A DNA stretch of 64,000 nt from Pedobacter jejuensis (GCF_003725795.1 NZ_RBEE01000002.1:248001-312000), one strand, 5' to 3'. Shown: positions 1-9,627, counted from the stretch's first letter. Notes: generated from the letters alone by a model not told the origin. Numbers and translations are program-made.

Positions 1-406
1 CCGGGCAAGCCGAACAATAGGCCAACCACTCTGCGGTCATTTTTACCCTATCATCCATTTGATTAAATTTTTCATAATCAATAGCAGGTTCGGGAGAGAT
101 ATTTAAAATTATTACAGGAACTTTAGCACGCTGAACAATAGGTAAAACGGTTGATGATAATGCGTAAGTACTTACATATAAGAAGATTATATCAACATTT
201 TCTGTTCTAAATTTATCGCCGGCATCAAAGGCTTTATCGATATTATCAACTAATCCCAGGTTAAGAACATTAGGATGGATAGATGAAATCTTTTCTTCAA
301 CCACAGAAAGATAACCCTTTAAACGAGTTTCTAATCCTTCAAATTGATCCCAATAGGTATCTAAACCGATAGCAAATAAACCAACCTTAAACGTATTTTT
401 ATTCAT
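1..406 (-). CDS. L-fucose/L-arabinose isomerase-family protein, N-terminal part (cut by window edge)
   Basis: The ATG is at 404-406 on the minus strand and the frame stays open to base 1, giving the first 135 residues. The start reads MNKNTFKVGLFAIGLDTYW, and the fragment ends in a stretch containing TAEWLAYCSACP. I recognise this as the N-terminal Rossmann-like domain of proteins annotated as L-fucose/L-arabinose isomerase family, which interconvert aldoses and ketoses using a divalent metal. No signal peptide is visible, so it should be cytoplasmic. It starts 30 bases after the rhamnosidase stop codon in the same direction, so it is probably the last visible gene of the PUL 1 operon and may process the sugar released by that enzyme. 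The substrate cannot be told from this part, and the catalytic region lies outside the window. Confidence 0.7.
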   Translation of the reverse strand, partial: MNKNTFKVGLFAIGLDTYWDQFEGLETRLKGYLSVVEEKISSIHPNVLNLGLVDNIDKAFDAGDKFRTENVDIIFLYVSTYALSSTVLPIVQRAKVPVIILNISPEPAIDYEKFNQMDDRVKMTAEWLAYCSACP

Positions 407-436
407 GATAGATGTGTAATTCAATGGGTAGATAAA

Positions 437-3400
437 TCAGGATTTATTTTTTATAAGAAAGTGATAGTTCCCTGATTTGGCTTCAAAAACCAAATTATCA
501 CCTTCTGATTTTATAAATTTTAATCCTTTAGCAGTGTTTACAGGCAAGCCGCCTTCAGTTAATAAATTAACATCGGTACAAGGAATGTAAATTGTGGCAC
601 TTGTATTAACAGGGATTTTAACATCGAGATTTATACCACCTGCATTGCGTTTCCAGCTGCAATTGATATCTCCGCTGATGGATTTGAATTCGCCGTTAAC
701 CCAATTAAGTTCATTTAACAAGGCTGGTTTAATCTGTATTTTTCTAAATCCTGGTCCGGTTTCATCTGGACTAATACCCACTAAATCGTTAAAAAACCAT
801 TCATTAATTTGGCCAGACATGAAATGATTTTGTGAGCCAAAATCGCCCACACCAGCATCCCATTTTTCGGTTAAGCTTGTTGCACCTTTTTTAATTTGGT
901 AGCCATAACCAGGTTTATCAGATTGGTTGTTCATATCATAAACGACATCCGAACGACCACCATCTGCCAAAGCCCGCAATAAAAAGCGATAACCAATCTC
1001 ACCAGAATTAAAACTGTTATTGTTTTTACGAATAGAATCTACCAAAGAATTAAAAAGTTTGCTACGATTTTCAGGTTCGACAATATTTAAAAATAAAGGC
1101 ATAGCCGATGTTGTGTTAGACCCGGTAGCATACAAGCCAGTTTCTTTATTAAAAAATTTGTCGTTAAAAGATTTTCGGATTTGCTCGCTCGATTTCTTAA
1201 AATCAGTAGCATCTTCTTCTTTACCCAATTGTTTAGCAATATTGTACATAATTAGGTTATCATAATAATATATTGCCGTACCGGTAAAAGGTTCTGGCGT
1301 AAGTTGAGAACCCCAAGCAGGTTTTGGTCCGATATCATACCAATCGCCTAAACCAGTTGTGATGATATTATTTTTTGCTGTTGATGCTAAAAAGTTTACA
1401 TAGCCTTTCATTCTATCGTAATAGCGCTCAAGCAGCGAAATATCTCCAGAAAATAAATATTGCTGCCATGGAACAATGATAAATGAGCTTCCCCATTCTG
1501 TTGAATTGCGAAAGCCATTGCTTAATTCAGAAGAACCTGCAATAAAATATTCAGGAGCAATGTTAGGTACAAAACCATTTTGTTCTTGTGCATCGGCCAT
1601 ATCGCTCATGGTTTTTCTAAAAAGTGGCGACATATCAAAATTGTATCTTAACGATGGTCCGTTTAAATGATTTTCTTCTAACCAGCCCATTTTTTCGCGG
1701 TGCGGGCAATCTGTCATCAGGCTTTGCATATTGCTTCTTTGTGCCCACCTAACCAAATCATATATTTGGTTAAATAACTGATTAGAAGTTGCAAAACTAC
1801 CAGTTGGTGTAGATGATGAATGAACAATTAAATCTTCCAGTTCGATTACGGCAGGCAACTTAGTGCCTTTATTTGCAGGAAATAATTCAACCTGTACATA
1901 TCTTGCTCCCTGATAAAAGAACTTTGGTTTCCATGATTCTTGTTTGCCACCTTTAAGTGTGTATTGCCACCAAGCCGGTCGGACACCATCTTGAGTAGCT
2001 GATTTTCTATCTACCAGCCCGTCGGTTCCTAAAAGTTCTGACGGAATCATGCGAACATAATCACCTTTATTTCCCGTAACAGTAAGTTTAGGCATCATGG
2101 AAGCGTTCTGCCCAAAGTCGTAAATCCATACATTATCTTTAATCCGGGTAACTTTAACTGCTTTCTTTGTGTCGATAACTTTAACCTGCGGTGCAGCAGA
2201 TGATAAGCCTTTCAACTTTCCTCCCGGACCTCCAGTTTCAATAGCGCCTGTCCAATTGGTGTTGGTTTTAAAATTTGGTTTATTCCATCCGGCAATTTCC
2301 AGATTGGCATTGTAATCTTCGCCACCAAACATGTTTGAATAAGTAATTGGCCCAGGTGAAACCTTCCATGTTTTATCGGTGCCGATGGTTTTTACACTAC
2401 CATCAGCATATTCTAAACGCAGCTGTGCTATGGCTTTTAATGGTCCATAAGCATTTAAAAATTTTACGTAACGTATAGAATCAGGTTGAATGTTGTACAT
2501 CCCATTGCCCAAAATAATCCCGATAGCGTTGGTACCTGATAGAAGTTTGCTGGTGATATCGTATGTGTTGTACAGAATGGTTTTTTTATATTCTGTCCAC
2601 CCTGGAGCAAGTAAATCGTTACCTACTTTGTTTCCATTAATGCTCAATTCAAATTCAGACATGCCACTAATAAAAACTACCGCTCTAAGCAGATTTTTAT
2701 TCACCTGGAAATCTTTTCGCAAAGCCATTGATGAATAATTCGGTAGCGATTTGCGATCTTGAGGTTCATCGGTTAAATTCTTTTTCGACCAACCACTTTC
2801 TTCATTACTATCAGAAGCCTGAACTGCTTTATCAGCTGCAATATTTTTTCCGTTAGAGAACACTTCGATTTGCCTTAAAGCAAATTGATAATTTTTATCT
2901 CTACCCCATAATTTACTAGCAGTTAACCTGATAAATCTTCCTGACGCATTTTTTAAAGGGATTGAAACCGGTTTCCATCCGGGATTTCTAAAGCCTGATT
3001 CTGTATAATCTACTAAAGTTACAGCATTGTTAAATTTTTCGTTATCAGCCATTTCTACTTTAAAGTGAGATGGAAAACCATAACCCGCTCTATCTTCAAA
3101 AAACATTGGGGTTAGCCTAACCGCTGATATTGATGCAGTTTTGCCCAAATCAACCTGTACCCATTTTGTTTTTGTTTGCGATGAGCTACGCTCTGCCCGA
3201 TAACCGAAAGGCGTAAGAGAAAATTTTTCTGCACCTTTTGCACTTATCCAGTTTGCAGACCAATCTTTATCATTTAAAATTCCCATTATCCAACTGGCTG
3301 GCAAACTCCATTTAGATACGTTTCCATGATTATCCCAAACCCTAACCTTCCAAAAATACTTTCTACCCGATTTTAAATTTAAACCCGCATATTTAATAAA

Positions 3401-3694
3401 AGCCATTTGGCTCGAAGCAACCTTTTCCGAATTCCACAAATCGCCATTGTTTTTTTCTAGGTTTTGCGCTGTGCTTGATACAATGATTTGATAGGCAGTT
3501 TGCTCAACATCTCTGCTATCTAAATCTGACTTAATGATATAGCTCAAACCCGGTTGTTGCACATCAACCCCCATTGGATTGCTATACAATTCGCATTTTA
3601 AATTTATGGGTTCTAACGTAACAGGTTTGGCAAAGCAAACAGCATACACCATTAAAAGCAGAATGGCTATAGAATATTTTCGAAGTTGATGCAT
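437..3694 (-). CDS. GH78 alpha-L-rhamnosidase with an inserted F5/8C-like domain
   Basis: This secreted inverting glycosidase is predicted to remove terminal alpha-L-rhamnose from plant glycans or glycosides. It has 1085 residues and a signal peptide (about 1-22, ending CFAKP), with no lipobox. The GH78 signature DCPHRE starts at D662, with E667 as predicted general acid and E674 in the third carboxylate position. TEKWD supplies E943 as candidate general base. These match the spacing of Bacillus GH78 catalytic carboxylates as I remember them. Residues about 165-285 form an extra beta-rich module with WVQVDLGK and FIRLTASKLWG motifs, like F5/8 type C carbohydrate-binding domains, inserted into the N-terminal fibronectin/beta-sandwich part. 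The gene follows susC and susD but is separated from susD by 229 bases containing a MITE-like hairpin. It is 30 bases before the isomerase-like gene. Family assignment is firm; the natural substrate (rhamnogalacturonan side chains or flavonoid glycosides) is not. Confidence 0.93.
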   Translation of the reverse strand: MHQLRKYSIAILLLMVYAVCFAKPVTLEPINLKCELYSNPMGVDVQQPGLSYIIKSDLDSRDVEQTAYQIIVSSTAQNLEKNNGDLWNSEKVASSQMAFIKYAGLNLKSGRKYFWKVRVWDNHGNVSKWSLPASWIMGILNDKDWSANWISAKGAEKFSLTPFGYRAERSSSQTKTKWVQVDLGKTASISAVRLTPMFFEDRAGYGFPSHFKVEMADNEKFNNAVTLVDYTESGFRNPGWKPVSIPLKNASGRFIRLTASKLWGRDKNYQFALRQIEVFSNGKNIAADKAVQASDSNEESGWSKKNLTDEPQDRKSLPNYSSMALRKDFQVNKNLLRAVVFISGMSEFELSINGNKVGNDLLAPGWTEYKKTILYNTYDITSKLLSGTNAIGIILGNGMYNIQPDSIRYVKFLNAYGPLKAIAQLRLEYADGSVKTIGTDKTWKVSPGPITYSNMFGGEDYNANLEIAGWNKPNFKTNTNWTGAIETGGPGGKLKGLSSAAPQVKVIDTKKAVKVTRIKDNVWIYDFGQNASMMPKLTVTGNKGDYVRMIPSELLGTDGLVDRKSATQDGVRPAWWQYTLKGGKQESWKPKFFYQGARYVQVELFPANKGTKLPAVIELEDLIVHSSSTPTGSFATSNQLFNQIYDLVRWAQRSNMQSLMTDCPHREKMGWLEENHLNGPSLRYNFDMSPLFRKTMSDMADAQEQNGFVPNIAPEYFIAGSSELSNGFRNSTEWGSSFIIVPWQQYLFSGDISLLERYYDRMKGYVNFLASTAKNNIITTGLGDWYDIGPKPAWGSQLTPEPFTGTAIYYYDNLIMYNIAKQLGKEEDATDFKKSSEQIRKSFNDKFFNKETGLYATGSNTTSAMPLFLNIVEPENRSKLFNSLVDSIRKNNNSFNSGEIGYRFLLRALADGGRSDVVYDMNNQSDKPGYGYQIKKGATSLTEKWDAGVGDFGSQNHFMSGQINEWFFNDLVGISPDETGPGFRKIQIKPALLNELNWVNGEFKSISGDINCSWKRNAGGINLDVKIPVNTSATIYIPCTDVNLLTEGGLPVNTAKGLKFIKSEGDNLVFEAKSGNYHFLIKNKS

Positions 3695-3732
3695 TATAAT
3701 ATGTTTATGTTATTAAAATAAAAAGTATCGTG

Positions 3733-3858
3733 AGACTATACCATAAATCAATTTATCTTTAAATCTTGTCATGTTGAGCTTGTCGAAACGCCTCAAAAGC
3801 TAGTTTTTTAAGTCCTTCGGCAGGCTCAGGATGACAAGTCTTATCTATGATACAACCT
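3733..3858. repeat. MITE-like palindromic repeat, copy 1
   Basis: A 126-base element between susD and the rhamnosidase gene. It has degenerate outer inverted repeats (AGACTATACCATAAAT on the left, matching the reverse complement of the right end around ATCTATGATACAACCT). It also has an inner imperfect palindrome, TGTCATGTTGAGCTTGTCGA facing TCCTTCGGCAGGCTCAGGAT. The same element occurs at 22836-22963 with perfect ends. Transcribed as part of the operon, it would fold into a long hairpin. Confidence 0.8.
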
Positions 3859-3923
3859 CATGACGATAATCTTTATTTTTAAAATTTATTAGCCAAAGGC
3901 GACAATAACCCCTTTACTATTCA

Positions 3924-5396
3924 CTAAAAAAACGGACTCAACGCTGCTTCAGAAGCTGGCAATGGGAACAATGTCCTGATGGTTGTGTATGAACCAGGTG
4001 ATGGCGTTATACCTGCAGGAAAATAATAGCTTAATGGGTTTGCTTTAAATCGCACACCAAAAGCTTTCATTACTTCATCGGCTTTGCCTGTTCTTACTAA
4101 ATCCAACCATCTTTTGTTTTCAAAAGCTAGTTCTACCCTTCTTTCGGCTAAAATTGCATCTCTAACAGCTGTTTGTCCGGCAGCAACACTTGGCGCTAAA
4201 CCGGTACGAGGATTTGCTCTTACCTGGTTTAAATAAGTTAGCGCCTCGCCTGGTCTGTTTTGCTCATTTGCAGCTTCAGCTAAAAACAGTAATACTTCTG
4301 CATAACGGTAAACCGGCCAGTTATCATTTGTATTGTTGGTGTTTGCATGAGCATGCGCATATTTTTTAATGTATGGATAAGTAACTCCGCTTGCGGTTAA
4401 GAAACCGATTGAAGCATCTTTACGTTTATCACCTGCCTCGTAAGCAGCAATAATATCGGGTGTTGGTAGGTTAAATCCTTGTATGGTTCTTGGTACCTCT
4501 GCAATTCCCGTTACAGCAGTAATTTCGGCAGCAGAAATGGGCTGAATTAAGAAAGTATAAAAGAAGTTACTAGCTAAACCTTCTGGGCCTTCTTTAAACT
4601 GAACCTCAAAAACCGATTCGCTATTATTTTTTTGTGAAGGATTGAAAACATTGTTATAATCCGATACAAGGCTATATCCGGTTACTTCTTTCAATATCGC
4701 TTCAGCCTCTGCCCATCTTTTTAGTACGATGTAAACATTTCCCAGCAAAGTTTTGGCCGCACCAGATGTTGCACGACCTGCCTCTTGCGCTGCTTTATTT
4801 GGCAATAATGTAGCAGCTTGTTTAGCATCAGCAATAATTTGTGTATAAACAGCATCTACTGATGATAATGGAAGTGAAGTTTCATCTAAAGTTTTAACAG
4901 GTTTTAAATGCAGAGGAACCTGACCAAAATATTGTACCAAATCGAAATAAGCAAAAGCCCTTAAAAAATAAGCCTGACCTTTAATGTTATTTTTTGATGC
5001 AGCATTAAATTCTACCGCATCTATAGGATCCAAAACCTGATTTGCTCTTGCGATAATTGTATAATCTGTAAAGTATTTATTTGCGGTAACCGGACTATTG
5101 GCATCATCGGTAAAATCTTTAATGTATTCCGATTGAATAGAACCTCTATCATTTGGATTATATTTATATGTCGTATTATCCGAGCGCTGCTCTCCCATTG
5201 CCCAAGCCCCGTTGTTACCGCTATATAGACCTCTTAAAGGAGCATAAGCGCCATTTATGGCCTGTTGAAAATCACTCTCAGATTTAAAGAATGTTGTGGT
5301 ACTTAATGCTGTTTTTTGAGGGACTTCTAAAAAAGCTTTCTTACATCCTGCCAACGCTATTAACAAGATGGATGATAAGATTATATATTTTTTCAT
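3924..5396 (-). CDS. SusD/RagB-family outer-membrane glycan-binding lipoprotein (PUL 1)
   Basis: This is the surface lipoprotein partner of the adjacent SusC transporter. It caps the barrel and captures oligosaccharides before TonB-dependent import. It has 490 residues with a lipoprotein signal peptide and lipobox Cys18 (LIALAGC followed by KK). The N-terminal SusD-like region begins with a PQKTALSTTTFFKSESDF segment typical of the family. The TPR helices follow, and the C-terminal RagB/SusD part has the usual RYAEVLLFLAEAANEQN and AERRVELAFENKRWLDL motifs. The start is 17 bases after the susC stop codon, so the two are surely co-transcribed. Length and motifs are ordinary for the family. Its ligand is inferred only from the neighbouring rhamnosidase. 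Confidence 0.95.
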   Translation of the reverse strand: MKKYIILSSILLIALAGCKKAFLEVPQKTALSTTTFFKSESDFQQAINGAYAPLRGLYSGNNGAWAMGEQRSDNTTYKYNPNDRGSIQSEYIKDFTDDANSPVTANKYFTDYTIIARANQVLDPIDAVEFNAASKNNIKGQAYFLRAFAYFDLVQYFGQVPLHLKPVKTLDETSLPLSSVDAVYTQIIADAKQAATLLPNKAAQEAGRATSGAAKTLLGNVYIVLKRWAEAEAILKEVTGYSLVSDYNNVFNPSQKNNSESVFEVQFKEGPEGLASNFFYTFLIQPISAAEITAVTGIAEVPRTIQGFNLPTPDIIAAYEAGDKRKDASIGFLTASGVTYPYIKKYAHAHANTNNTNDNWPVYRYAEVLLFLAEAANEQNRPGEALTYLNQVRANPRTGLAPSVAAGQTAVRDAILAERRVELAFENKRWLDLVRTGKADEVMKAFGVRFKANPLSYYFPAGITPSPGSYTTIRTLFPLPASEAALSPFF

Positions 5397-5413
5397 GATT
5401 ATCTGATTAAAAT

Positions 5414-8400
5414 TTATTTAAGATTTACATTGATACCAAGCGTAAAAGTTCTTGGTACCGGATAAGCTGAATAGTCTAAACCTTGCTTTAATGAGCTTGG
5501 TGCATTACCATTTAGGTCGGTACCAATTTCAGGGTTTATACCATCGTAATTTGTAAATGTAAATGCTTGTTGAACACTGGTATATAACCTAACACTTTTT
5601 AACCAGGTGATTTTTTCTGTTGGCAAAGTATAACCCAGCGTTATATTTTTTATGGTTAAGTAACTTCCATCTTGTACGAAACGAGTATGAAATTGAGCAC
5701 GATCATCTCCGGTTGAGGCAGTAGTTTTACCATATTTACCTGCTCCAGGATTTTGAGGCGAACGCCATCTATCTTTTACTTCTTTAAGTACATTAAATAC
5801 ACCATCTAAGTTGGTTGTGCCTTCGTCCATCATTCTGGCAATATCATTACCATAAGAACCACTAGCTACAATTGCTAAATCGAAGTTTTTGTAAGCAAAG
5901 CTATTGGTAAAACCAAAAACGAATTTCGGGAACGGATTTCCGATTACGGTTCTGTCACCTTCTGCATCACCATATTTTATAACACCATCGCCATTTAAAT
6001 CTCTAAATTTTATGGTTCCTACTTGTGAGTTTACACTTTTTGGAGAGCTATTGAAATCTGCCTGATCTTTGTAAACACCATCCTGAATCAAGCCCCAAAA
6101 CTGGCCAAGTCTTTCTCCAACTCTGGTAATTGTACGAGCCGTACCATCAGAAACATATAAATCGTTACTCAAAGAAGATAAAGCAAGTACTTTATTATCA
6201 CTAAAAGCAATATTGAAATTTGTATTCCATTTAAAGTTGCCAACTAAATTGTTGGATGTAATCGCAAATTCATGTCCCCAGAATTTAATTGAACCAACGT
6301 TTCCGGTAAATGACGAAAAGCCTGATTCACGCGGTACTGGTAGAGAAAATAATAAATTTGAGGTTTTTTTAGTGTAATAGTCGTAAGTAAAATTGATTCG
6401 ATTATTGAATAAAGCTAAATCAACACCAAAATCAAATTGTTTCGTCGATTCCCAGGCTAGTTCTGTATTTCCTAATCTGGTAACCGCAGAGCCACTGCTA
6501 ATTGTAGAGCCGAAAGGATTATTTACACCACCAGCTACCGTTGCATATTGTTCGTAATTACCTAAATTATTATTTCCGGTTGTACCATAACTACCGCGAA
6601 TTTTTAGGAAAGAAATTGGTTTAATGCCCTTTAAAAAAGATTCTTCACTAACTACCCAACCAGCAGAAACAGATGGGAAATTACCATATTTTTGATCTAT
6701 TCCAAAACGCGAAGAACCATCTCGGCGAATACTCGCTGCGAATAAATACTTGCCTTTGTAGTTGTAATTAAATTTCGCTAAAAATGAAACTAAACTCCAT
6801 TCCTGAATATCAGAAGTTGAATTGTTTTTCACCAAGGCTGCACCTATGGTTTCAATCCTGTCATCAGGAAAGTTAGAACCACTTATGGTGCTATAATCAC
6901 TACGGTATTTTTGTTTGGTAAAACCACCTAAAATATCAAAATTATGATCTTTTATTTGCTTAGAATAACCAATGGTATTTTCTGACAGCCATGAAAGATA
7001 TTGATAATTAGAATCGAATAAACTAGCCGTTAAAGAACTTGGAGAAGATGCAAAAGCTCTTGATGCTGTTGAAGGCTGAAACGAATGGAATAAGGATTGA
7101 GCAAAATCTACATTGATACTCGATTTTAAAATAAGCTTACTGATTGGCTCATATTCTACATAACCATTTGATAAAATTCTATTGTCTTTACTTTTATTGG
7201 TAATGTCCTGAATAGACCTAACCCAGTTTGGTGTAGGAAATGAGGTAATGCCAGGTGTTGTTACCGATACCGGATAGCTTCCATCTGGGTTTTGATAATT
7301 TAATATTGGCGGAGTTAGTAAAGCATTGTTAATTAAACCGCCACCACCAAAAAATGTTCCATCAGTAGATGGAGAATTGTTAACCGTATGTGTTGGTGCT
7401 AAGTTAAAACCTAACCTAACTTTATCATTTAATTTAAAAGTTGAGTTAATACGTACCGAAAATCTTTCGTAGTTAGAATTTAGTAAAACACCATCCTGCT
7501 TTAGATAACCAGCAACTATAGCATTGCTAAAATTTTCTTTATTGGTATTTATGGATACGCTGTAATTTGTTATTGGCGCAGAACGTAACATGGCATCGTA
7601 CCAATCGTAACCTTCGCCATATTGCGCTGGATTTTGTAGTGCTGTAGGTACCGGCTGACCCAAATCTTCGAAATATTCTTTTTTGAATTGAGCCCATTCG
7701 GTACCATTCATCATATCAGGACGACCTTTTTGCGGCACTTTTTGTGTACCCGTGTAAGCACTTGCAGAAATGTTTGTTTGTCCTGATTTGGCACTTTTTG
7801 TAGTTACCACCACAACACCAAAAGCCGCTCTAGAACCATATAATGATGTAGATGCTGCATCTTTTAAAACGGTAATGTTTTCAATCTCATCGGGGTTAAT
7901 GTTACTGATATCTCCGGCAATTGGAAAACCATCTACAACATATAAAGGTGCAGAACCTGTTGTAATTGAAGCCCCACCACGAATACGAACCTGTAAACCC
8001 TGCCCAGGTTTACCCGATGCCTGATTAATCTGTACACCAGCCAATTTTCCCTGAAGTTTCTGTGTAATTTGAGCAGCAGGAATATCCTGAAGTTCTTTTG
8101 AATTAACCGTTTGTAATGCTCCGGTTGAACTCCTTTGCGTGGTACTTCCATAAGCAACCACAACAACATCATCTAAAGATTGGCTCTGTTCAGTAAGTTT
8201 TGCATTAATAACGGTTTTGTTATCAACCTTTATTTCACTTGCTTTGTAACCGATAAAAGAAAACACCAAAACGGCATTGTTATCAGGAACAACAATTTTA
8301 TAATTTCCGTTCCCATCAGTACTCGCCGTGTTTTGGCTACCTTTAACAGAAATACTTACGCCAGGTAATACATCACCCGTGTTAGAGGTTACTTTTCCGG

Positions 8401-8530
8401 AAACGGTAATGGATTGTGATTGCGCCCGTAGAGGCTCAGAAATTAGAAAGAAACACGCGGTTGCGCAGATGCCAATTAAGTAATTGAGCATAACCTTCCT
8501 AAAAAGGTTTTTAATTGTAAAAATCTCCAT
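5414..8530 (-). CDS. SusC/RagA-family TonB-dependent outer-membrane transporter (PUL 1)
   Basis: This is an outer-membrane beta-barrel that imports oligosaccharides into the periplasm using TonB energy, in complex with the SusD lipoprotein encoded 17 bases downstream. It has 1038 residues. A signal peptide ends near LRAQ, and a carboxypeptidase-D-like regulatory domain spans about 40-125 (GKVTSNTGDVLPGVSISVKG). A TonB-box region DDVVVVAYG precedes the plug domain (about 130-245, with the SusC-type LYVVDGFPI and VLKDAASTSLYGSRAA motifs). The barrel runs to a C-terminal beta strand ending in LGINVNLK. It is the first gene of PUL 1 and is transcribed away from the AraC-type regulator at 8725. 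The 194-base gap between them should hold both promoters. No N-terminal extension for an anti-sigma factor is seen, consistent with AraC-type rather than ECF-sigma control. Confidence 0.95.
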   Translation of the reverse strand: MEIFTIKNLFRKVMLNYLIGICATACFFLISEPLRAQSQSITVSGKVTSNTGDVLPGVSISVKGSQNTASTDGNGNYKIVVPDNNAVLVFSFIGYKASEIKVDNKTVINAKLTEQSQSLDDVVVVAYGSTTQRSSTGALQTVNSKELQDIPAAQITQKLQGKLAGVQINQASGKPGQGLQVRIRGGASITTGSAPLYVVDGFPIAGDISNINPDEIENITVLKDAASTSLYGSRAAFGVVVVTTKSAKSGQTNISASAYTGTQKVPQKGRPDMMNGTEWAQFKKEYFEDLGQPVPTALQNPAQYGEGYDWYDAMLRSAPITNYSVSINTNKENFSNAIVAGYLKQDGVLLNSNYERFSVRINSTFKLNDKVRLGFNLAPTHTVNNSPSTDGTFFGGGGLINNALLTPPILNYQNPDGSYPVSVTTPGITSFPTPNWVRSIQDITNKSKDNRILSNGYVEYEPISKLILKSSINVDFAQSLFHSFQPSTASRAFASSPSSLTASLFDSNYQYLSWLSENTIGYSKQIKDHNFDILGGFTKQKYRSDYSTISGSNFPDDRIETIGAALVKNNSTSDIQEWSLVSFLAKFNYNYKGKYLFAASIRRDGSSRFGIDQKYGNFPSVSAGWVVSEESFLKGIKPISFLKIRGSYGTTGNNNLGNYEQYATVAGGVNNPFGSTISSGSAVTRLGNTELAWESTKQFDFGVDLALFNNRINFTYDYYTKKTSNLLFSLPVPRESGFSSFTGNVGSIKFWGHEFAITSNNLVGNFKWNTNFNIAFSDNKVLALSSLSNDLYVSDGTARTITRVGERLGQFWGLIQDGVYKDQADFNSSPKSVNSQVGTIKFRDLNGDGVIKYGDAEGDRTVIGNPFPKFVFGFTNSFAYKNFDLAIVASGSYGNDIARMMDEGTTNLDGVFNVLKEVKDRWRSPQNPGAGKYGKTTASTGDDRAQFHTRFVQDGSYLTIKNITLGYTLPTEKITWLKSVRLYTSVQQAFTFTNYDGINPEIGTDLNGNAPSSLKQGLDYSAYPVPRTFTLGINVNLK

Positions 8531-8594
8531 AAATTGTTTAGTATTTGGTTAGCAACTATTTGATTTAGTTATTATCATAAAATTATGAGTTGCG

Positions 8595-8635
8595 ATTCCG
8601 GTAGAAATACACGATTTGATAATTCCGTTATAAAT
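8595..8635. promoter_or_regulatory. Candidate AraC-type binding site: imperfect direct repeat
   Basis: In the divergent gap between susC and the AraC-type gene, ATTCCGGTAGAAAT (8595-8608) and ATTCCGTTATAAAT (8622-8635) match at 12 of 14 positions in direct orientation, 27 bases apart. AraC-family dimers usually bind direct repeats, so this is a plausible operator for the neighbouring regulator. The spacing is larger than the classical about 21 bases, so the assignment is tentative. Confidence 0.35.
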
Positions 8636-8724
8636 TTTGACTTTTACATATCATTTAAAAAGGAGTTCGCTAATTTGAGAAAATTATCGTTTGAAATAAG
8701 TTGCATTAATTCGGATTAAAGAAT

Positions 8725-9627
8725 ATGAATAACTACTTTAAATACCTTCCTGTAAGTGATGAGGAAAAAATTTGGGGCCTGTATGTATTAAATGCAGGCT
8801 GTACCCGAATCGAACCAGAACAGGCTTATCCCTATAAAAATCATCCTTCTCACCACAATTTTACGTGGGATAATGGCCGCGTATTAAACGAATTTCAGCT
8901 TATCTACATTACAAAAGGTCAGGGTACTTTCGAATCAGAATCTGCTGGTAAACAAGAAATTGCAGCAGGTAATATTATTCTTTTGTTTCCGGGAGAAAGG
9001 CATCGTTATAAACCAAATAGAGAAACCGGTTGGGATGAATACTGGATTGGTTTTAAAGGCGGAATTGTAGAAAATTTAATTTCGAACAACTTTTTTAATA
9101 AAGAAATACCCATTACAGATTTAGGTTTTAATGAGCGAATTTTGAGTTCGTTGCTGGAGATTATAGAACGATCTAAAGAGGAGAAATCTGGCTACCAATC
9201 ATTAATTTCTGGAGCTGTTTTATATTTGTTAGGGCATATACACAGCAGTACCAAGCAAATTGGCTTTGATGGGAAAGAAGAATTGGTGAAAATGATAGAT
9301 AAAGCCAGGTTAATTTTACGGGCTAACATCGACGAAAATATATCACCAGAACAAGTTGCCTGCGAACTTAAATTGAGCTATTCGTATTTTAGAAAAGTAT
9401 TTAAAACTTACGTAGGCATATCTCCCGGGCAATATTTAATTCAATTAAAAATACAAAGAGCGAAAGAACATTTGTTAAACCCAGAGAAATCAATCAAACA
9501 AATTGCTTATGATTTAAACTTTGAATCTAACTTTTATTTCTCTAAAATTTTTAAAGATAAAACCGGACTTACGCCCAACCAATACCGCGATATGCAGAAT
9601 ATAAAAATGAAATCTGCAAAAGTTTGA
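8725..9627 (+). CDS. AraC-family transcriptional regulator with cupin sensor domain
   Basis: This cytoplasmic one-component regulator has 300 residues. Residues about 30-170 form the AraC sugar-binding cupin (ELNEFQLIYITKGQG-like strand, then LLFPGERHRYKP). Residues about 195-290 are the double helix-turn-helix, with a typical C-terminal signature (IKQIAYDLNFESNFYFSKIF followed by KDKTGLTPNQYR). It is divergent from susC of PUL 1 and probably activates the susC-susD-rhamnosidase-isomerase operon in response to an intracellular sugar such as L-rhamnose. The inducer is inferred from context. Its stop codon lies 15 bases from the convergent stop codon of the aldo/keto reductase, with no clear terminator between. 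Confidence 0.9.
   Translation: MNNYFKYLPVSDEEKIWGLYVLNAGCTRIEPEQAYPYKNHPSHHNFTWDNGRVLNEFQLIYITKGQGTFESESAGKQEIAAGNIILLFPGERHRYKPNRETGWDEYWIGFKGGIVENLISNNFFNKEIPITDLGFNERILSSLLEIIERSKEEKSGYQSLISGAVLYLLGHIHSSTKQIGFDGKEELVKMIDKARLILRANIDENISPEQVACELKLSYSYFRKVFKTYVGISPGQYLIQLKIQRAKEHLLNPEKSIKQIAYDLNFESNFYFSKIFKDKTGLTPNQYRDMQNIKMKSAKV

Noticed and set aside
7770..8024. Open frame of 84 codons opposite the plug region of the PUL 1 SusC gene
   Set aside because: It is antisense to a strongly conserved domain, has no recognisable protein features and is explained as the shadow of that gene.
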